Origin: Gottfriedia sp002574545
GTDB taxonomy: Bacteria; Bacillota; Bacilli; Bacillales; Bacillaceae_G
Length of the DNA: 64,000 nucleotides
NCBI GenBank assembly: GCA_052180195.1
Contig: CP197469.1
Direction: 5' to 3' (one strand)
Both the position numbers and the translations under genes were made by a program. Shown piece after piece: positions 8,777 to 17,812 of this stretch. The notes beneath the pieces are model-generated. The model was not told where the DNA came from. It saw only the letters and a list, made by a program, of their open reading frames with translations, and did not search any database. Each line of letters starts with the position of its first letter. The first letter of the stretch is position 1.

Positions 8777-9127
8777 ATGATACATCAAAATACTAAAGTG
8801 GTCTAAAATATAATCGATTAACGACGTTTAATGTTACATAAGATTCTAGGTTTATGTTAAGTAGATAACTGAATTGAAATAATATAACCTACAATCAAAA
8901 TGATGTGAACTGTCGTTAATCTTTTTTTTAAAATGGTAAAAATAAATTATTGGAAAAATAATATTGTAATATGATAAACTACATTAACTATTGTATATGA
9001 AAGGGTTTTCTATATAAAAACATAGAATATTTAATTCTTTTCTACTAAAGTATTTACAGTATATTCTGTAAGAGATACAATAGGGATGTGTTTTAATTTG
9101 TCTTGTTCTAAAAGGGGAGGATGGATC
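8777..9127. other. Non-coding gap before sucC, with a promoter
   Basis: About 350 bp of AT-rich DNA without a credible gene. The only feature I can support is the promoter at 9053-9081. In B. subtilis sucCD responds to carbon supply through CcpA, but I see no convincing cre box here. Confidence 0.6.
9053..9081 (+). promoter_or_regulatory. SigA-type promoter for sucCD
   Basis: TTTACA at 9053-9058 and TACAAT at 9076-9081, spaced 17 bp, about 46 bp before the sucC start. Confidence 0.72.
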
Positions 9128-10288
9128 ATGAATATCCATGAGTATCAAGGGAAAGAAATCCTACGAAGCTATGGCGTAAAAGTACCAAACGGGAAAGTTG
9201 CATTTACAGTTGAAGAAGCAGTAGAAGCAGCTAAAGAATTAGGTACAGCTGTATGCGTAGTAAAAGCTCAAATTCACGCTGGTGGCCGCGGTAAAGCGGG
9301 TGGCGTAAAAGTAGCGAAAAATTTAGATGAAGTAAATACATATGCTAGTGAAATTCTAGGTAAAGTATTAGTTACTCATCAAACTGGACCAGAAGGTAAG
9401 GAAGTTAAGCGCTTACTTATCGAAGAAGGCTGCGATATTAAAAAAGAATATTATGTTGGTTTAGTTTTAGACCGCGCTACTTCACAAGTTGTATTAATGG
9501 CTTCTGAAGAAGGTGGAACTGAAATTGAAGAAGTAGCTGAAAAAACACCTGAAAAAATCTTTAAAGAGTATATTGATCCAGCAGTAGGTTTACAAGGCTT
9601 CCAAGCTCGTCGTATTGCGTTTAATATCAATATTCCAAGCAACTTAGTAAACAAAGCAGTTAAGTTCATGATGGGCTTATATACTGCGTTTATCGAAAAA
9701 GATTGCTCAATCGCTGAAATTAACCCATTAGTCGTTACAGGTGATGGAGAAGTAATGGCATTAGATGCAAAGTTAAACTTTGACTCAAATGCTCTATATC
9801 GTCATGCAGACATTTTAGCTTACCGTGACTTAGAAGAAGAAGATCCAAAAGAAATCGAAGCTTCTAAGTATGACTTAAACTATATTTCTTTATACGGAAA
9901 TATCGGATGTATGGTTAATGGTGCTGGTCTAGCAATGGCTACAATGGATATCATTAAACACTACGGTGGAGATCCGGCTAACTTCCTTGATGTTGGGGGC
10001 GGTGCTACAGCTGAGAAAGTTACAGAAGCGTTTAAAATCATCCTTTCTGACCAAAATGTTAAAGGAATTTTCGTTAATATCTTCGGTGGAATCATGAAAT
10101 GTGATGTGATTGCTGAAGGTGTAATTGAAGCAACTAAACAAGTTGGTTTACACTTACCATTAGTAGTTCGTTTAGAAGGAACGAATGTTGAATTAGGTAA
10201 GAAGATTCTTAATGAGTCAGGCTTAAACATTGTTGCAGCAGATTCAATGGCGGATGGCGCTGAAAAAATCGTTGCACTTGTAGGCTAA
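9128..10288 (+). CDS. sucC: Succinyl-CoA synthetase beta subunit (ADP-forming)
   Basis: A 386-residue subunit that holds the ATP-grasp nucleotide site and, with SucD, converts succinyl-CoA to succinate with ATP synthesis in the citric acid cycle. Visible are the N-terminal MNIHEYQGKEILRSYGV, the glycine-rich KAQIHAGGRGKAGGVK and the C-terminal GCMVNGAGLAMATMD and FVNIFGGIMKCD blocks. The ATG at 9128 follows GGGGAGGATGG; an in-frame ATG at 9086 would add 14 atypical residues. sucD starts 16 bp after the stop. Confidence 0.98.
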   Translation: MNIHEYQGKEILRSYGVKVPNGKVAFTVEEAVEAAKELGTAVCVVKAQIHAGGRGKAGGVKVAKNLDEVNTYASEILGKVLVTHQTGPEGKEVKRLLIEEGCDIKKEYYVGLVLDRATSQVVLMASEEGGTEIEEVAEKTPEKIFKEYIDPAVGLQGFQARRIAFNINIPSNLVNKAVKFMMGLYTAFIEKDCSIAEINPLVVTGDGEVMALDAKLNFDSNALYRHADILAYRDLEEEDPKEIEASKYDLNYISLYGNIGCMVNGAGLAMATMDIIKHYGGDPANFLDVGGGATAEKVTEAFKIILSDQNVKGIFVNIFGGIMKCDVIAEGVIEATKQVGLHLPLVVRLEGTNVELGKKILNESGLNIVAADSMADGAEKIVALVG

Positions 10289-10304
10289 GAAAGGGAGGAT
10301 AAAA

Positions 10305-11219
10305 ATGAGCGTATTCATTAATAAAGATACAAAAGTCATTGTACAAGGTATAACTGGTTCACAAGGCTTATTCCATACTACTCAAATGTTAGAGTATGGT
10401 ACTAAAATCGTTGGTGGTGTAACTCCTGGTAAAGGTGGAACTGACATTGCTGGCGTTCCTGTATTCAATACAGTTAAAGATGCAGTTGATGCTACTGGTG
10501 CTAATGCATCTGTCATCTACGTACCACCAGCATTTGCTGCTGATGCAATCATGGAAGCAGTTGATGCAGAATTAGATATCGCAATTTGTATTACAGAAGG
10601 TATTCCAGTACTTGATATGGTAAAAGTTAAAAAGTACATGGAAGGCAAAAAGACTAGATTAGTTGGTCCTAACTGTCCTGGTGTTATCACTCCTGATGAG
10701 TGTAAAATTGGTATCATGCCTGGTTACATTCATAAAAAAGGTCATGTAGGGATCGTATCACGTTCTGGTACATTAACATATGAGGCTGTACATCAATTAA
10801 CTCAAGCTGGTATTGGTCAATCTACAGCTGTAGGTATTGGTGGAGACCCTGTAAATGGAACAAACTTCATCGATGTATTAAAAGCATTCAATGAAGACCC
10901 AGAAACTTATGCAGTTATTATGATTGGTGAAATCGGTGGAACTGCAGAAGAAGAAGCTGCTGAGTGGGTACAAGCTAATATGGCTAAACCAGTAGTAGGT
11001 TTCATTGGTGGTCAAACAGCTCCAGAAGGCAAACGTATGGGACACGCTGGTGCAATCATCGCAGGCGGTAAAGGTACTGCTAAAGAGAAAATGGCTACAA
11101 TGGAAAGCTGTGGTATTAAAGTTGCACTTACTCCTGCAGTAATGGGTGAAACTTTAATTGGTGTATTAAAAGAGCGTGGCTTATATGAACAATGTAAGAC
11201 ACATGAAGCTTTAGTATAA
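10305..11219 (+). CDS. sucD: Succinyl-CoA synthetase alpha subunit
   Basis: A 304-residue subunit that binds CoA and carries the phosphorylated histidine. The N-terminal Rossmann fold (VIVQGITGSQGLFHT) binds CoA; the active-site His lies in MGHAGAIIAGGKGTA, near the C-terminus. SRSGTLTYE is another conserved block. AAGGGAGG precedes the ATG. It ends with a short hairpin. Confidence 0.98.
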   Translation: MSVFINKDTKVIVQGITGSQGLFHTTQMLEYGTKIVGGVTPGKGGTDIAGVPVFNTVKDAVDATGANASVIYVPPAFAADAIMEAVDAELDIAICITEGIPVLDMVKVKKYMEGKKTRLVGPNCPGVITPDECKIGIMPGYIHKKGHVGIVSRSGTLTYEAVHQLTQAGIGQSTAVGIGGDPVNGTNFIDVLKAFNEDPETYAVIMIGEIGGTAEEEAAEWVQANMAKPVVGFIGGQTAPEGKRMGHAGAIIAGGKGTAKEKMATMESCGIKVALTPAVMGETLIGVLKERGLYEQCKTHEALV

Positions 11220-11240
11220 GCATCATAATGATTAAATTAG

Positions 11241-11268
11241 TAAGCCTCCAATAGGAGGCTTGCTTATT
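11241..11268 (+). terminator. Weak terminator after sucD
   Basis: An 8-bp stem (AAGCCTCC at 11242-11249, GGAGGCTT at 11254-11261) with a poor T tract. Confidence 0.6.
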
Positions 11269-11289
11269 GTTAATATGGTTTAAAAATAG

Positions 11290-11408
11290 GATGATTAGAC
11301 TTAAGTGTAATCACTTGTCTTTCGATGGGGCGGAATTACCTTTTGAAGGTAATTGGCACCACTCTTAAGAAGCTAGTCTAGGTAGCCTCCAAATCGGGGG
11401 CTACTTTC
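11290..11408 (+). ncRNA. Structured leader before dprA (unidentified)
   Basis: Between sucD and dprA lie two clear hairpins: AATTACC at 11334-11340 with GGTAATT at 11348-11354, and GTAGCC at 11382-11387 with GGCTAC at about 11399-11404. The segment around 11295-11380 also has repeated CTTAAG and TAGTCT/TTAGAC blocks that could pair at longer range. The last hairpin is just upstream of the dprA ribosome binding site. I do not recognise the family; it lacks the T-box consensus. Confidence 0.4.
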
Positions 11409-11430
11409 CATATTTAGAAAGGGTGAATTC

Positions 11431-12315
11431 ATGAAAAATAAAATCCGACTTATTCATTTACATCATTTTTTATTCGAAAACTATCAAGCCATGAAGAAGA
11501 TTCTTCACTATGATCCAAATTTAGAAAACCTCTATCAATATTCACCTTCTACATTTAAAACTACATTTCAAATGACTTCTAAAGCCGCAAAAATACTATA
11601 TAATCAACTTCATTCAACTTCCATTTTTGATATCTTAAAAGAAAGCTATAAAAAAAATATAAAAATTATTACTATTTATGATGATCTATATCCTGATCTG
11701 TTAAGAGAAATATGTGACCCACCGTTTGTATTATATTTAAAAGGAAATCAAAATATCCTTTATGAACCATTTAGGATAAGTATAATTGGAGCTAGAAAAC
11801 CAACTTTATTTGCGAAAATTATTTGTGATTCATTCATGTTAGATCTAATAAGAGAAAAATGTGTTATTGTTAGTGGAATGGCATCCGGATGTGATTCAAT
11901 TGCACATAATTCAGCAATTTTTCACAACGGAACAACGATTGCAGTTGTCGGATGTGGGTTAGACTATATTTATCCGAAAGAAAACATTAACTTATTTAAT
12001 GAATTGGCTATAAATCATTTGGTGATTAGTGAATATCCATATTATATTAGACCAGAAAAAAGATACTTTCCTAGAAGAAATAGAATTATTGCTGGGTTAT
12101 CAAAAGGATTAATAGTTTTAGAAGCTAAGGAAAAGAGCGGAACGATGATTACTGCAAATTTTGCAATTCAATATAATAGGGAGGTATTTGCAGTGCCAGG
12201 TCCGATTATAATGGAAGAATATGAAGGAAATCATCGATTAATTCAGGATGGAGCGAAATTAATTACATGTACAAATGATATTTTAGAGGAATTTCAGGAA
12301 TATACTAAAAAATAA
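11431..12315 (+). CDS. dprA: DNA processing protein DprA
   Basis: A 294-residue protein that loads RecA on incoming single-stranded DNA during natural transformation. The Rossmann-like core is complete: SIIGARKPT, IVSGMASGCDSIAH (usually SGxAxGID), CGLDYIYPKEN, FPRRNRIIAGLS, KSGTMITA and REVFAVPG. GAAAGGGTG precedes the ATG. The protein has the compact single-domain form without a C-terminal winged helix, as in Bacillus. The order sucD-dprA-topA is conserved. Whether the organism is competent cannot be told from here. Confidence 0.95.
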   Translation: MKNKIRLIHLHHFLFENYQAMKKILHYDPNLENLYQYSPSTFKTTFQMTSKAAKILYNQLHSTSIFDILKESYKKNIKIITIYDDLYPDLLREICDPPFVLYLKGNQNILYEPFRISIIGARKPTLFAKIICDSFMLDLIREKCVIVSGMASGCDSIAHNSAIFHNGTTIAVVGCGLDYIYPKENINLFNELAINHLVISEYPYYIRPEKRYFPRRNRIIAGLSKGLIVLEAKEKSGTMITANFAIQYNREVFAVPGPIIMEEYEGNHRLIQDGAKLITCTNDILEEFQEYTKK

Positions 12316-12555
12316 AAAAATATGTTTATATTACAAAATATTGACAATACTAATGCAACTTGTGTTATTTTATATCTAAATAAAATTTGACTAATGTATA
12401 GAATAAACTATACAATTTGAAATTGTATGAAGGAAAATCAAAAATTTAAATTGAACTCTTCTTATTATGAATCTATTTAAGAATACATAGGAATAAAAGA
12501 AAGAAATAAGGAATACAGAGAGTAATGAATAGGAAACTCTCGGGAGGCTTAAAAA

Positions 12556-14631
12556 ATGGCAGAAAATTTAGTTATAGTGGAGTCCCCTTCAAAGGCTAAA
12601 ACAATAGAAAAGTATTTAGGTAAAAAATTCAAAGTAATCGCATCAATGGGACATGTTCGAGATCTACCTAAAAGCCAGATGGGGATTGAAATAGAAAACG
12701 ATTACACCCCGAAATACATAACAATCCGAGGTAAAGGTCCAGTTTTAAAGGATTTAAGATCTGCTGCGAAAAAAGCAAAAAAAATCTATCTAGCAGCCGA
12801 TCCAGATCGTGAAGGTGAAGCAATCGCGTGGCATATTGCAAATACACTTAATATCGATACTTCTTCGGATTGTCGTGTCGTGTTTAATGAAATAACAAAA
12901 GATGCTATTAAAGAGTCTTTTAAAAAACCTAGACCGATTAATATGAACTTAGTAGATGCCCAGCAAGCAAGACGTGTACTAGATCGTCTAGTAGGGTATA
13001 ACATCAGTCCATTATTATGGAAGAAAGTGAAAAAGGGTTTAAGTGCTGGTCGAGTTCAATCTGTCGCTCTAAGACTGATTATCGAACGAGAAAAAGAGAT
13101 TGAAAGCTTCCAACCTGAAGAATATTGGACAATTAAAAGTAAAGCTTTAACAAAGAAAGAAACATTTGATACAAATTTTTACGGTGTTAATGGTAAAAAA
13201 GTGGAATTGAATTCTGAAACTGATGTAAATAATGTTTTATCACAAATTAAAGGTGATCACTTTGAAGTTCAAAGTGTTACTAGAAAAGAACGTAGACGTA
13301 ATCCAGCAACTGCCTTTACTACTTCCTTACTACAGCAAGAAGCGGCTAGAAAATTAAATATGCGTGCAAAGAAAACGATGATGATTGCACAACAATTATA
13401 TGAAGGGATTTCCCTAGGTAGTGGTGGACAGGTTGGATTAATCACTTATATGAGAACTGATTCAACTAGAATATCCGACGTTGCAGCTGAGGAAGCAAAA
13501 TCATATATAATTGATACTTATGGTGCAGATTTTGTTGCTACAAATAAAAAAAATGAAAAAAAATCAGATAAAGTACAAGATGCACATGAAGCAATCAGAC
13601 CAACGTCAACTTTACGTTCGCCTGATACAATCAAAGCACATGTTAGCCGTGATCAATATCGACTTTATAAATTAATATGGGAGCGATTTGTAGCAAGTCA
13701 AATGGCACCAGCAATACTAGATACGGTTAAAGTTGACTTAATTAATAATGATGTAATATTTAGAGCTAATGGGTCAGTAGTTAAATTCCCAGGATTTATG
13801 AAAGTGTATATTGAAAGTAATGATGATGGAACAGAAGAAAAAGACCGTATCCTTCCACCGTTAGCTGAAGGGGAAAAAGTTAAATTAGAAGAGTTATTAC
13901 CTGAACAACATTTTACTCAACCACCTCCACGTTACACGGAAGCTAGATTAGTAAAAACTCTTGAAGAATTAGGAATAGGTCGACCATCAACATATGTACC
14001 AACTTTAGAAACGATCCAGAAACGTGGATATGTTTCACTTGATAATAAACGGTTTGTACCTACTGAACTAGGTCAAATAGTATTTGATTTAGTTGTTGAG
14101 TTTTTCCCAGAAGTAATTAATATTGAGTTTACGGTTCAAATGGAAGGTGACCTTGATAAAATTGAAGAAGGTGATGTGAATTGGATTCAAATTATCGATC
14201 AATTTTATAGAGGTTTTGAAAAGCATTTAGAAATAGCTGAGAAAGAAATGCAAAAAGTTGAAATACGAGATGAACCTGCTGGTGAAGACTGTGAAGTATG
14301 TGGAAGCCCTATGGTATTTAAAATGGGCAGATATGGTAAGTTCATGGCGTGTTCAAACTTCCCTGATTGCAGAAATACAAAAGCAATCGTAAAAGACATT
14401 GGTGTTAAATGTCCTACATGTAAAGATGGAAATATCATTGAACGTAAATCGAAAAAGAATCGAATCTTTTATGGATGCACGAACTATCCGGAATGTGAAT
14501 TCCTATCATGGGATAAGCCAATTGCGAGACCATGTCCGAAATGTGAAAACTTATTGGTAGAAAAGAAAATGAAAAAAGGTATTCAAGTACAATGCGTATC
14601 ATGTGACTATAAAGAGGATCAACAAGTGTAA
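12556..14631 (+). CDS. topA: DNA topoisomerase I
   Basis: A 691-residue type IA topoisomerase that relaxes negative supercoils. The N-terminal Toprim domain begins with LVIVESPSKAKTIEKYLG and holds AADPDREGEAIAWH. The catalytic tyrosine lies in VGLITYMRTDS. The C-terminal 110 residues carry three four-cysteine zinc ribbons (CEVC...C...C, CPTC...C...C, CPKC...C..C), the usual Bacillus complement. CGGGAGGC precedes the ATG. Confidence 0.98.
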   Translation: MAENLVIVESPSKAKTIEKYLGKKFKVIASMGHVRDLPKSQMGIEIENDYTPKYITIRGKGPVLKDLRSAAKKAKKIYLAADPDREGEAIAWHIANTLNIDTSSDCRVVFNEITKDAIKESFKKPRPINMNLVDAQQARRVLDRLVGYNISPLLWKKVKKGLSAGRVQSVALRLIIEREKEIESFQPEEYWTIKSKALTKKETFDTNFYGVNGKKVELNSETDVNNVLSQIKGDHFEVQSVTRKERRRNPATAFTTSLLQQEAARKLNMRAKKTMMIAQQLYEGISLGSGGQVGLITYMRTDSTRISDVAAEEAKSYIIDTYGADFVATNKKNEKKSDKVQDAHEAIRPTSTLRSPDTIKAHVSRDQYRLYKLIWERFVASQMAPAILDTVKVDLINNDVIFRANGSVVKFPGFMKVYIESNDDGTEEKDRILPPLAEGEKVKLEELLPEQHFTQPPPRYTEARLVKTLEELGIGRPSTYVPTLETIQKRGYVSLDNKRFVPTELGQIVFDLVVEFFPEVINIEFTVQMEGDLDKIEEGDVNWIQIIDQFYRGFEKHLEIAEKEMQKVEIRDEPAGEDCEVCGSPMVFKMGRYGKFMACSNFPDCRNTKAIVKDIGVKCPTCKDGNIIERKSKKNRIFYGCTNYPECEFLSWDKPIARPCPKCENLLVEKKMKKGIQVQCVSCDYKEDQQV

Positions 14632-14672
14632 GCATTTAATTTATTCATTTTTGACTGCCATAACATTCGTTT

Positions 14673-14757
14673 TCTTCTGTTACTTCGCCAGTTTTTAGCG
14701 GTGTTCATTACACTTTTATGTAACATTGCTTTACAACTGGCTTCATTCCACAGAAGA
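14673..14757. repeat. Long interrupted inverted repeat
   Basis: Three nested stems share one axis: TCTTCTGT 14673-14680 with ACAGAAGA 14750-14757; GCCAGT 14687-14692 with ACTGGC 14736-14741; TTACA 14708-14712 with TGTAA 14719-14723. It could be a structured RNA, a topA terminator or the remains of a small mobile repeat. I found no second copy in the window. Confidence 0.5.
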
Positions 14758-14813
14758 CAAGTGATTGCAATTAGTCAAAAAATTAAATTTAAGGAACTTT
14801 GTCTAATACATGT

Positions 14814-14842
14814 GTGAGCAATTTATTTGCTCACTTTTACTT
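14814..14842 (+). terminator. Terminator before trmFO
   Basis: An 8-bp stem, GTGAGCAA with TTGCTCAC, followed by TTTTACTTTT. Confidence 0.8.
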
Positions 14843-14939
14843 TTCATATCAACTTTCTTTTAATTAAGAAATCATTAAGACTAAAACGATAAAATATTAT
14901 TACGTAATTTTGAATGAATCAGCGTAGAAGGAGTTAACA

Positions 14940-16244
14940 ATGAAAGAACAATTTATTAATGTAATTGGAGCAGGTTTAGCAGGAAGCGAGGCTGCTTATC
15001 AAATTGCAAAAAGAGGAATTAAAGTACATTTATATGAGATGAGACCAGTTAGACAAACACCGGCTCATCATACTGACAAGTTTGCTGAGTTAGTGTGTAG
15101 TAATTCACTAAGAGCGAATATATTAACAAACGCTGTAGGTGTATTAAAAGAGGAAATGAGAAGATTAGATTCAGTAATCATTCGATCTGCTGATGAGTGC
15201 GCTGTACCAGCAGGTGGTGCCTTAGCTGTAGACCGACATGAGTTTGCTAGCCGTGTTACTGAATATGTAAAAAATCATCCAAACGTCATTGTTCACAATG
15301 AAGAGATGACTAAAATTCCTGAAGGACCAACTGTCATCGCAACTGGACCTTTAACTTCACCTGAGTTATCACAGCAATTAAAAGAATTGACTGGTGAAGA
15401 TTATTTCTATTTTTATGATGCAGCGGCTCCAATTGTTGAAAAAGAAAGTATTGACTTAAATAAAGTGTATTTAAAATCAAGATATGATAAAGGTGAAGCA
15501 GCTTACTTAAATTGCCCAATGACAGAAGAGGAATTTGATCGTTTTTATGAGGCATTAACTACAGCAGAAACAGTTCCTTTAAAAGAATTTGAAAAAGAGA
15601 TTTTCTTTGAAGGCTGTATGCCAGTTGAAGTAATGGCTAAACGTGGAAAACAAACATTATTATTTGGACCAATGAAACCAGTAGGCTTAGAGGATCCTAA
15701 AACAGGAAAGACGCCATATGCGGTCGTACAACTACGTCAAGATGACAGTGCCGGTACACTTTATAATATTGTAGGCTTCCAAACACATTTAAAATGGGGT
15801 CCTCAAAAAGAAGTACTACAATTAATTCCAGGTCTTGAGAATGCAGAAATTGTGCGCTATGGTGTAATGCACAGAAATACTTTTATTAACTCACCAAAAC
15901 TATTAGAGCCAACATACAAATTTAAAGGCCGTGATGATTTATTCTTTGCAGGCCAAATGACAGGTGTAGAAGGGTATGTAGAATCTGCAGCATCTGGTTT
16001 AGTAGCGGGAATAAATGCAGCTAGATTCGTAATGGAGAAAGAGTTGGTCGTATTCCCAGCAGAAACTGCAATTGGAAGTATGGCGAATTATATAACGACA
16101 ACAAGTGAAAAACACTTCCAACCTATGAATGCGAACTTCGGTCTTTTCCCTAGACTTGATGTCAAAATTAAAAGAAAACAAGAACGATATGAAGCTTATG
16201 CAAACCGTGCATTAGAATCAATTATGAATTTTGTAGAATGTTAA
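14940..16244 (+). CDS. trmFO: tRNA m5U54 methyltransferase TrmFO
   Basis: A 434-residue folate- and FAD-dependent enzyme (formerly Gid) that makes ribothymidine at position 54 of the tRNA T loop. The FAD-binding VIGAGLAGSEAAYQIAKRG is at the N-terminus; ELVCSNSLRAN and FAGQMTGVEGYVESAASGLVAGINAAR are further family blocks. AGAAGGAG precedes the ATG. Its place between topA and xerC is the same as in B. subtilis. Confidence 0.98.
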   Translation: MKEQFINVIGAGLAGSEAAYQIAKRGIKVHLYEMRPVRQTPAHHTDKFAELVCSNSLRANILTNAVGVLKEEMRRLDSVIIRSADECAVPAGGALAVDRHEFASRVTEYVKNHPNVIVHNEEMTKIPEGPTVIATGPLTSPELSQQLKELTGEDYFYFYDAAAPIVEKESIDLNKVYLKSRYDKGEAAYLNCPMTEEEFDRFYEALTTAETVPLKEFEKEIFFEGCMPVEVMAKRGKQTLLFGPMKPVGLEDPKTGKTPYAVVQLRQDDSAGTLYNIVGFQTHLKWGPQKEVLQLIPGLENAEIVRYGVMHRNTFINSPKLLEPTYKFKGRDDLFFAGQMTGVEGYVESAASGLVAGINAARFVMEKELVVFPAETAIGSMANYITTTSEKHFQPMNANFGLFPRLDVKIKRKQERYEAYANRALESIMNFVEC

Positions 16245-16308
16245 GAAAATAAATTGCAAATAGCTACTTAATATGTTAGTATGTAGTGGCTTGTGAGGAG
16301 AATTTACC

Positions 16309-17208
16309 TTGAATATTAAAATATTGTGTCAATTATTCATTCAGTATTTACAATTAGAGAAAAACTCTTCACAATACACATTAAATAGTTATAAAAAAAT
16401 TGTTGAACAATTTCTAGTTTTTATGGAACAACAATCCATTATTTCATTTTCTTCAGTTACTTATTCTGATGTTCGTCTCTATTTAACAACTTTGCATGAC
16501 AAACAGCTATCAAGACGTACGATCTCAAAGCATATTTCTTGTTTAAGAAGTTTCTATCGCTTTCTTATGAGAGAAAATGAAGCAAAAGAGAATCCTTTTG
16601 TTTTAGCGTCACTTCCTAAAAAAGAAACGATGATACCAAGGTTTTTATATAAGGAAGAACTTGAAAAACTATTTAAGATTAGCGATCTAGATACGGAACT
16701 TGGACAAAGAAATCAAGCTCTTTTAGAATTGCTTTATGCTACCGGAATCCGAGTAAGCGAATGCTGTAATTTGAAATTAAAAGACATAGATTTTCAAATT
16801 GGGACTATTTTAGTAACAGGCAAAGGGAATAAACAGCGGTATATTCCCTTTGGCAGTTATGCAGAAAAAGCTCTTCATACATATATAGAAGATGGCCGAA
16901 ATAGACTGATAGTAGCTAACAAGCAAATGAATGACGATCTTTTTTTAAATCACCGTGGTACAAAACTATCGACTAGAGGAGTCCGTGGTATATTAGAAAA
17001 AATGATCAAAGATACTTCATTGACTAATGAAATCTATCCACATATGTTAAGGCATACCTTTGCTACGCATATGCTTGATAACGGTGCTGATATTCGAAGT
17101 GTTCAAGAATTACTTGGACATGAGAATTTATCATCTACTCAAATCTATACACATGTAACGAAGGAAAGATTACAAAAAGTATACAATTTACATCATCCTA
17201 GAGCATAA
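16309..17208 (+). CDS. xerC: Tyrosine recombinase XerC (CodV)
   Basis: A 299-residue recombinase that works with XerD at dif to resolve chromosome dimers. All catalytic positions are present: Arg in ATGIRVSE, Lys in TGKGNKQR, His-x-x-Arg in HMLRHTFATH, His in LGHENLSSTQ and the nucleophile Tyr in QIYTHV. It starts with TTG at 16309 behind GTGAGGAG. First gene of the codV-hslV-hslU-codY cluster. Confidence 0.96.
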   Translation: MNIKILCQLFIQYLQLEKNSSQYTLNSYKKIVEQFLVFMEQQSIISFSSVTYSDVRLYLTTLHDKQLSRRTISKHISCLRSFYRFLMRENEAKENPFVLASLPKKETMIPRFLYKEELEKLFKISDLDTELGQRNQALLELLYATGIRVSECCNLKLKDIDFQIGTILVTGKGNKQRYIPFGSYAEKALHTYIEDGRNRLIVANKQMNDDLFLNHRGTKLSTRGVRGILEKMIKDTSLTNEIYPHMLRHTFATHMLDNGADIRSVQELLGHENLSSTQIYTHVTKERLQKVYNLHHPRA

Positions 17209-17255
17209 ATTCGCTCAATTTTAGAAATTAATCAACATTTCTAAGGAGGATTCAC

Positions 17256-17801
17256 ATGTCCAATTTTCATGCTACAACGATTTTTGCGATCAGACATAAT
17301 GGAAAAAGTGCTATGGCTGGTGATGGCCAAGTAACTTTTGGAAATGCAGTAGTTATGAAGCATACTGCAAGAAAAGTTAGGAAGCTTTTTAATGGAAAAG
17401 TTTTAGCTGGTTTTGCAGGATCTGTTGCAGATGCATTTACTTTATTCGAACTTTTTGAAGGCAAGTTAGTTGAATATAATGGGAATATTCAACGAGCTGC
17501 TGTTGAATTAGCAAAAAAATGGAGAACAGATCGAGTATTACATAAGCTTGAAGCATTGCTAATTGTAATGGATCATAATTCATTATTATTAATTTCTGGT
17601 ACTGGTGAAGTAATTGAACCTGACGATGGAATTCTTGCAATTGGTTCTGGAGGGAATTATGCCCTTGCAGCAGGCCGTGCACTAAAGGAAAACGCAGGGG
17701 AAAGTCTTTCAGCAAAACAAATTGCATATGCTAGTTTAAAAACTGCAAGTGATATTTGTGTGTATACGAACGGAAATATAATTTTAGAAGAATTAGAATA
17801 G
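17256..17801 (+). CDS. hslV: ATP-dependent protease subunit HslV (ClpQ)
   Basis: A 181-residue peptidase subunit of the HslUV (ClpQY) two-tier protease. The residue after the initiator Met is Ser (MSNFHATT), whereas most HslV proteins use Thr; the Bacillus ClpQ family is known for an N-terminal Ser nucleophile, so this is expected. SGDGQVTF-like (MAGDGQVTFG) and AIGSGGNYALAAGRAL blocks are intact. AAGGAGG precedes the ATG; hslU starts 11 bp after the stop. Confidence 0.97.
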   Translation: MSNFHATTIFAIRHNGKSAMAGDGQVTFGNAVVMKHTARKVRKLFNGKVLAGFAGSVADAFTLFELFEGKLVEYNGNIQRAAVELAKKWRTDRVLHKLEALLIVMDHNSLLLISGTGEVIEPDDGILAIGSGGNYALAAGRALKENAGESLSAKQIAYASLKTASDICVYTNGNIILEELE

Positions 17802-17812
17802 GAGAGTGTATT

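Larger units (their letters stand above)
14632..14939. other. Non-coding gap between topA and trmFO
   Basis: About 308 bp without a gene. It holds a long interrupted hairpin (14673-14757) and a short terminator (14814-14842). Nothing else is evident. Confidence 0.7.

Noticed and set aside
11290..11408. T-box riboswitch before dprA
   Set aside because: The conserved T-box sequence and antiterminator are absent and dprA is not an amino-acid gene; left as an unidentified structured leader.
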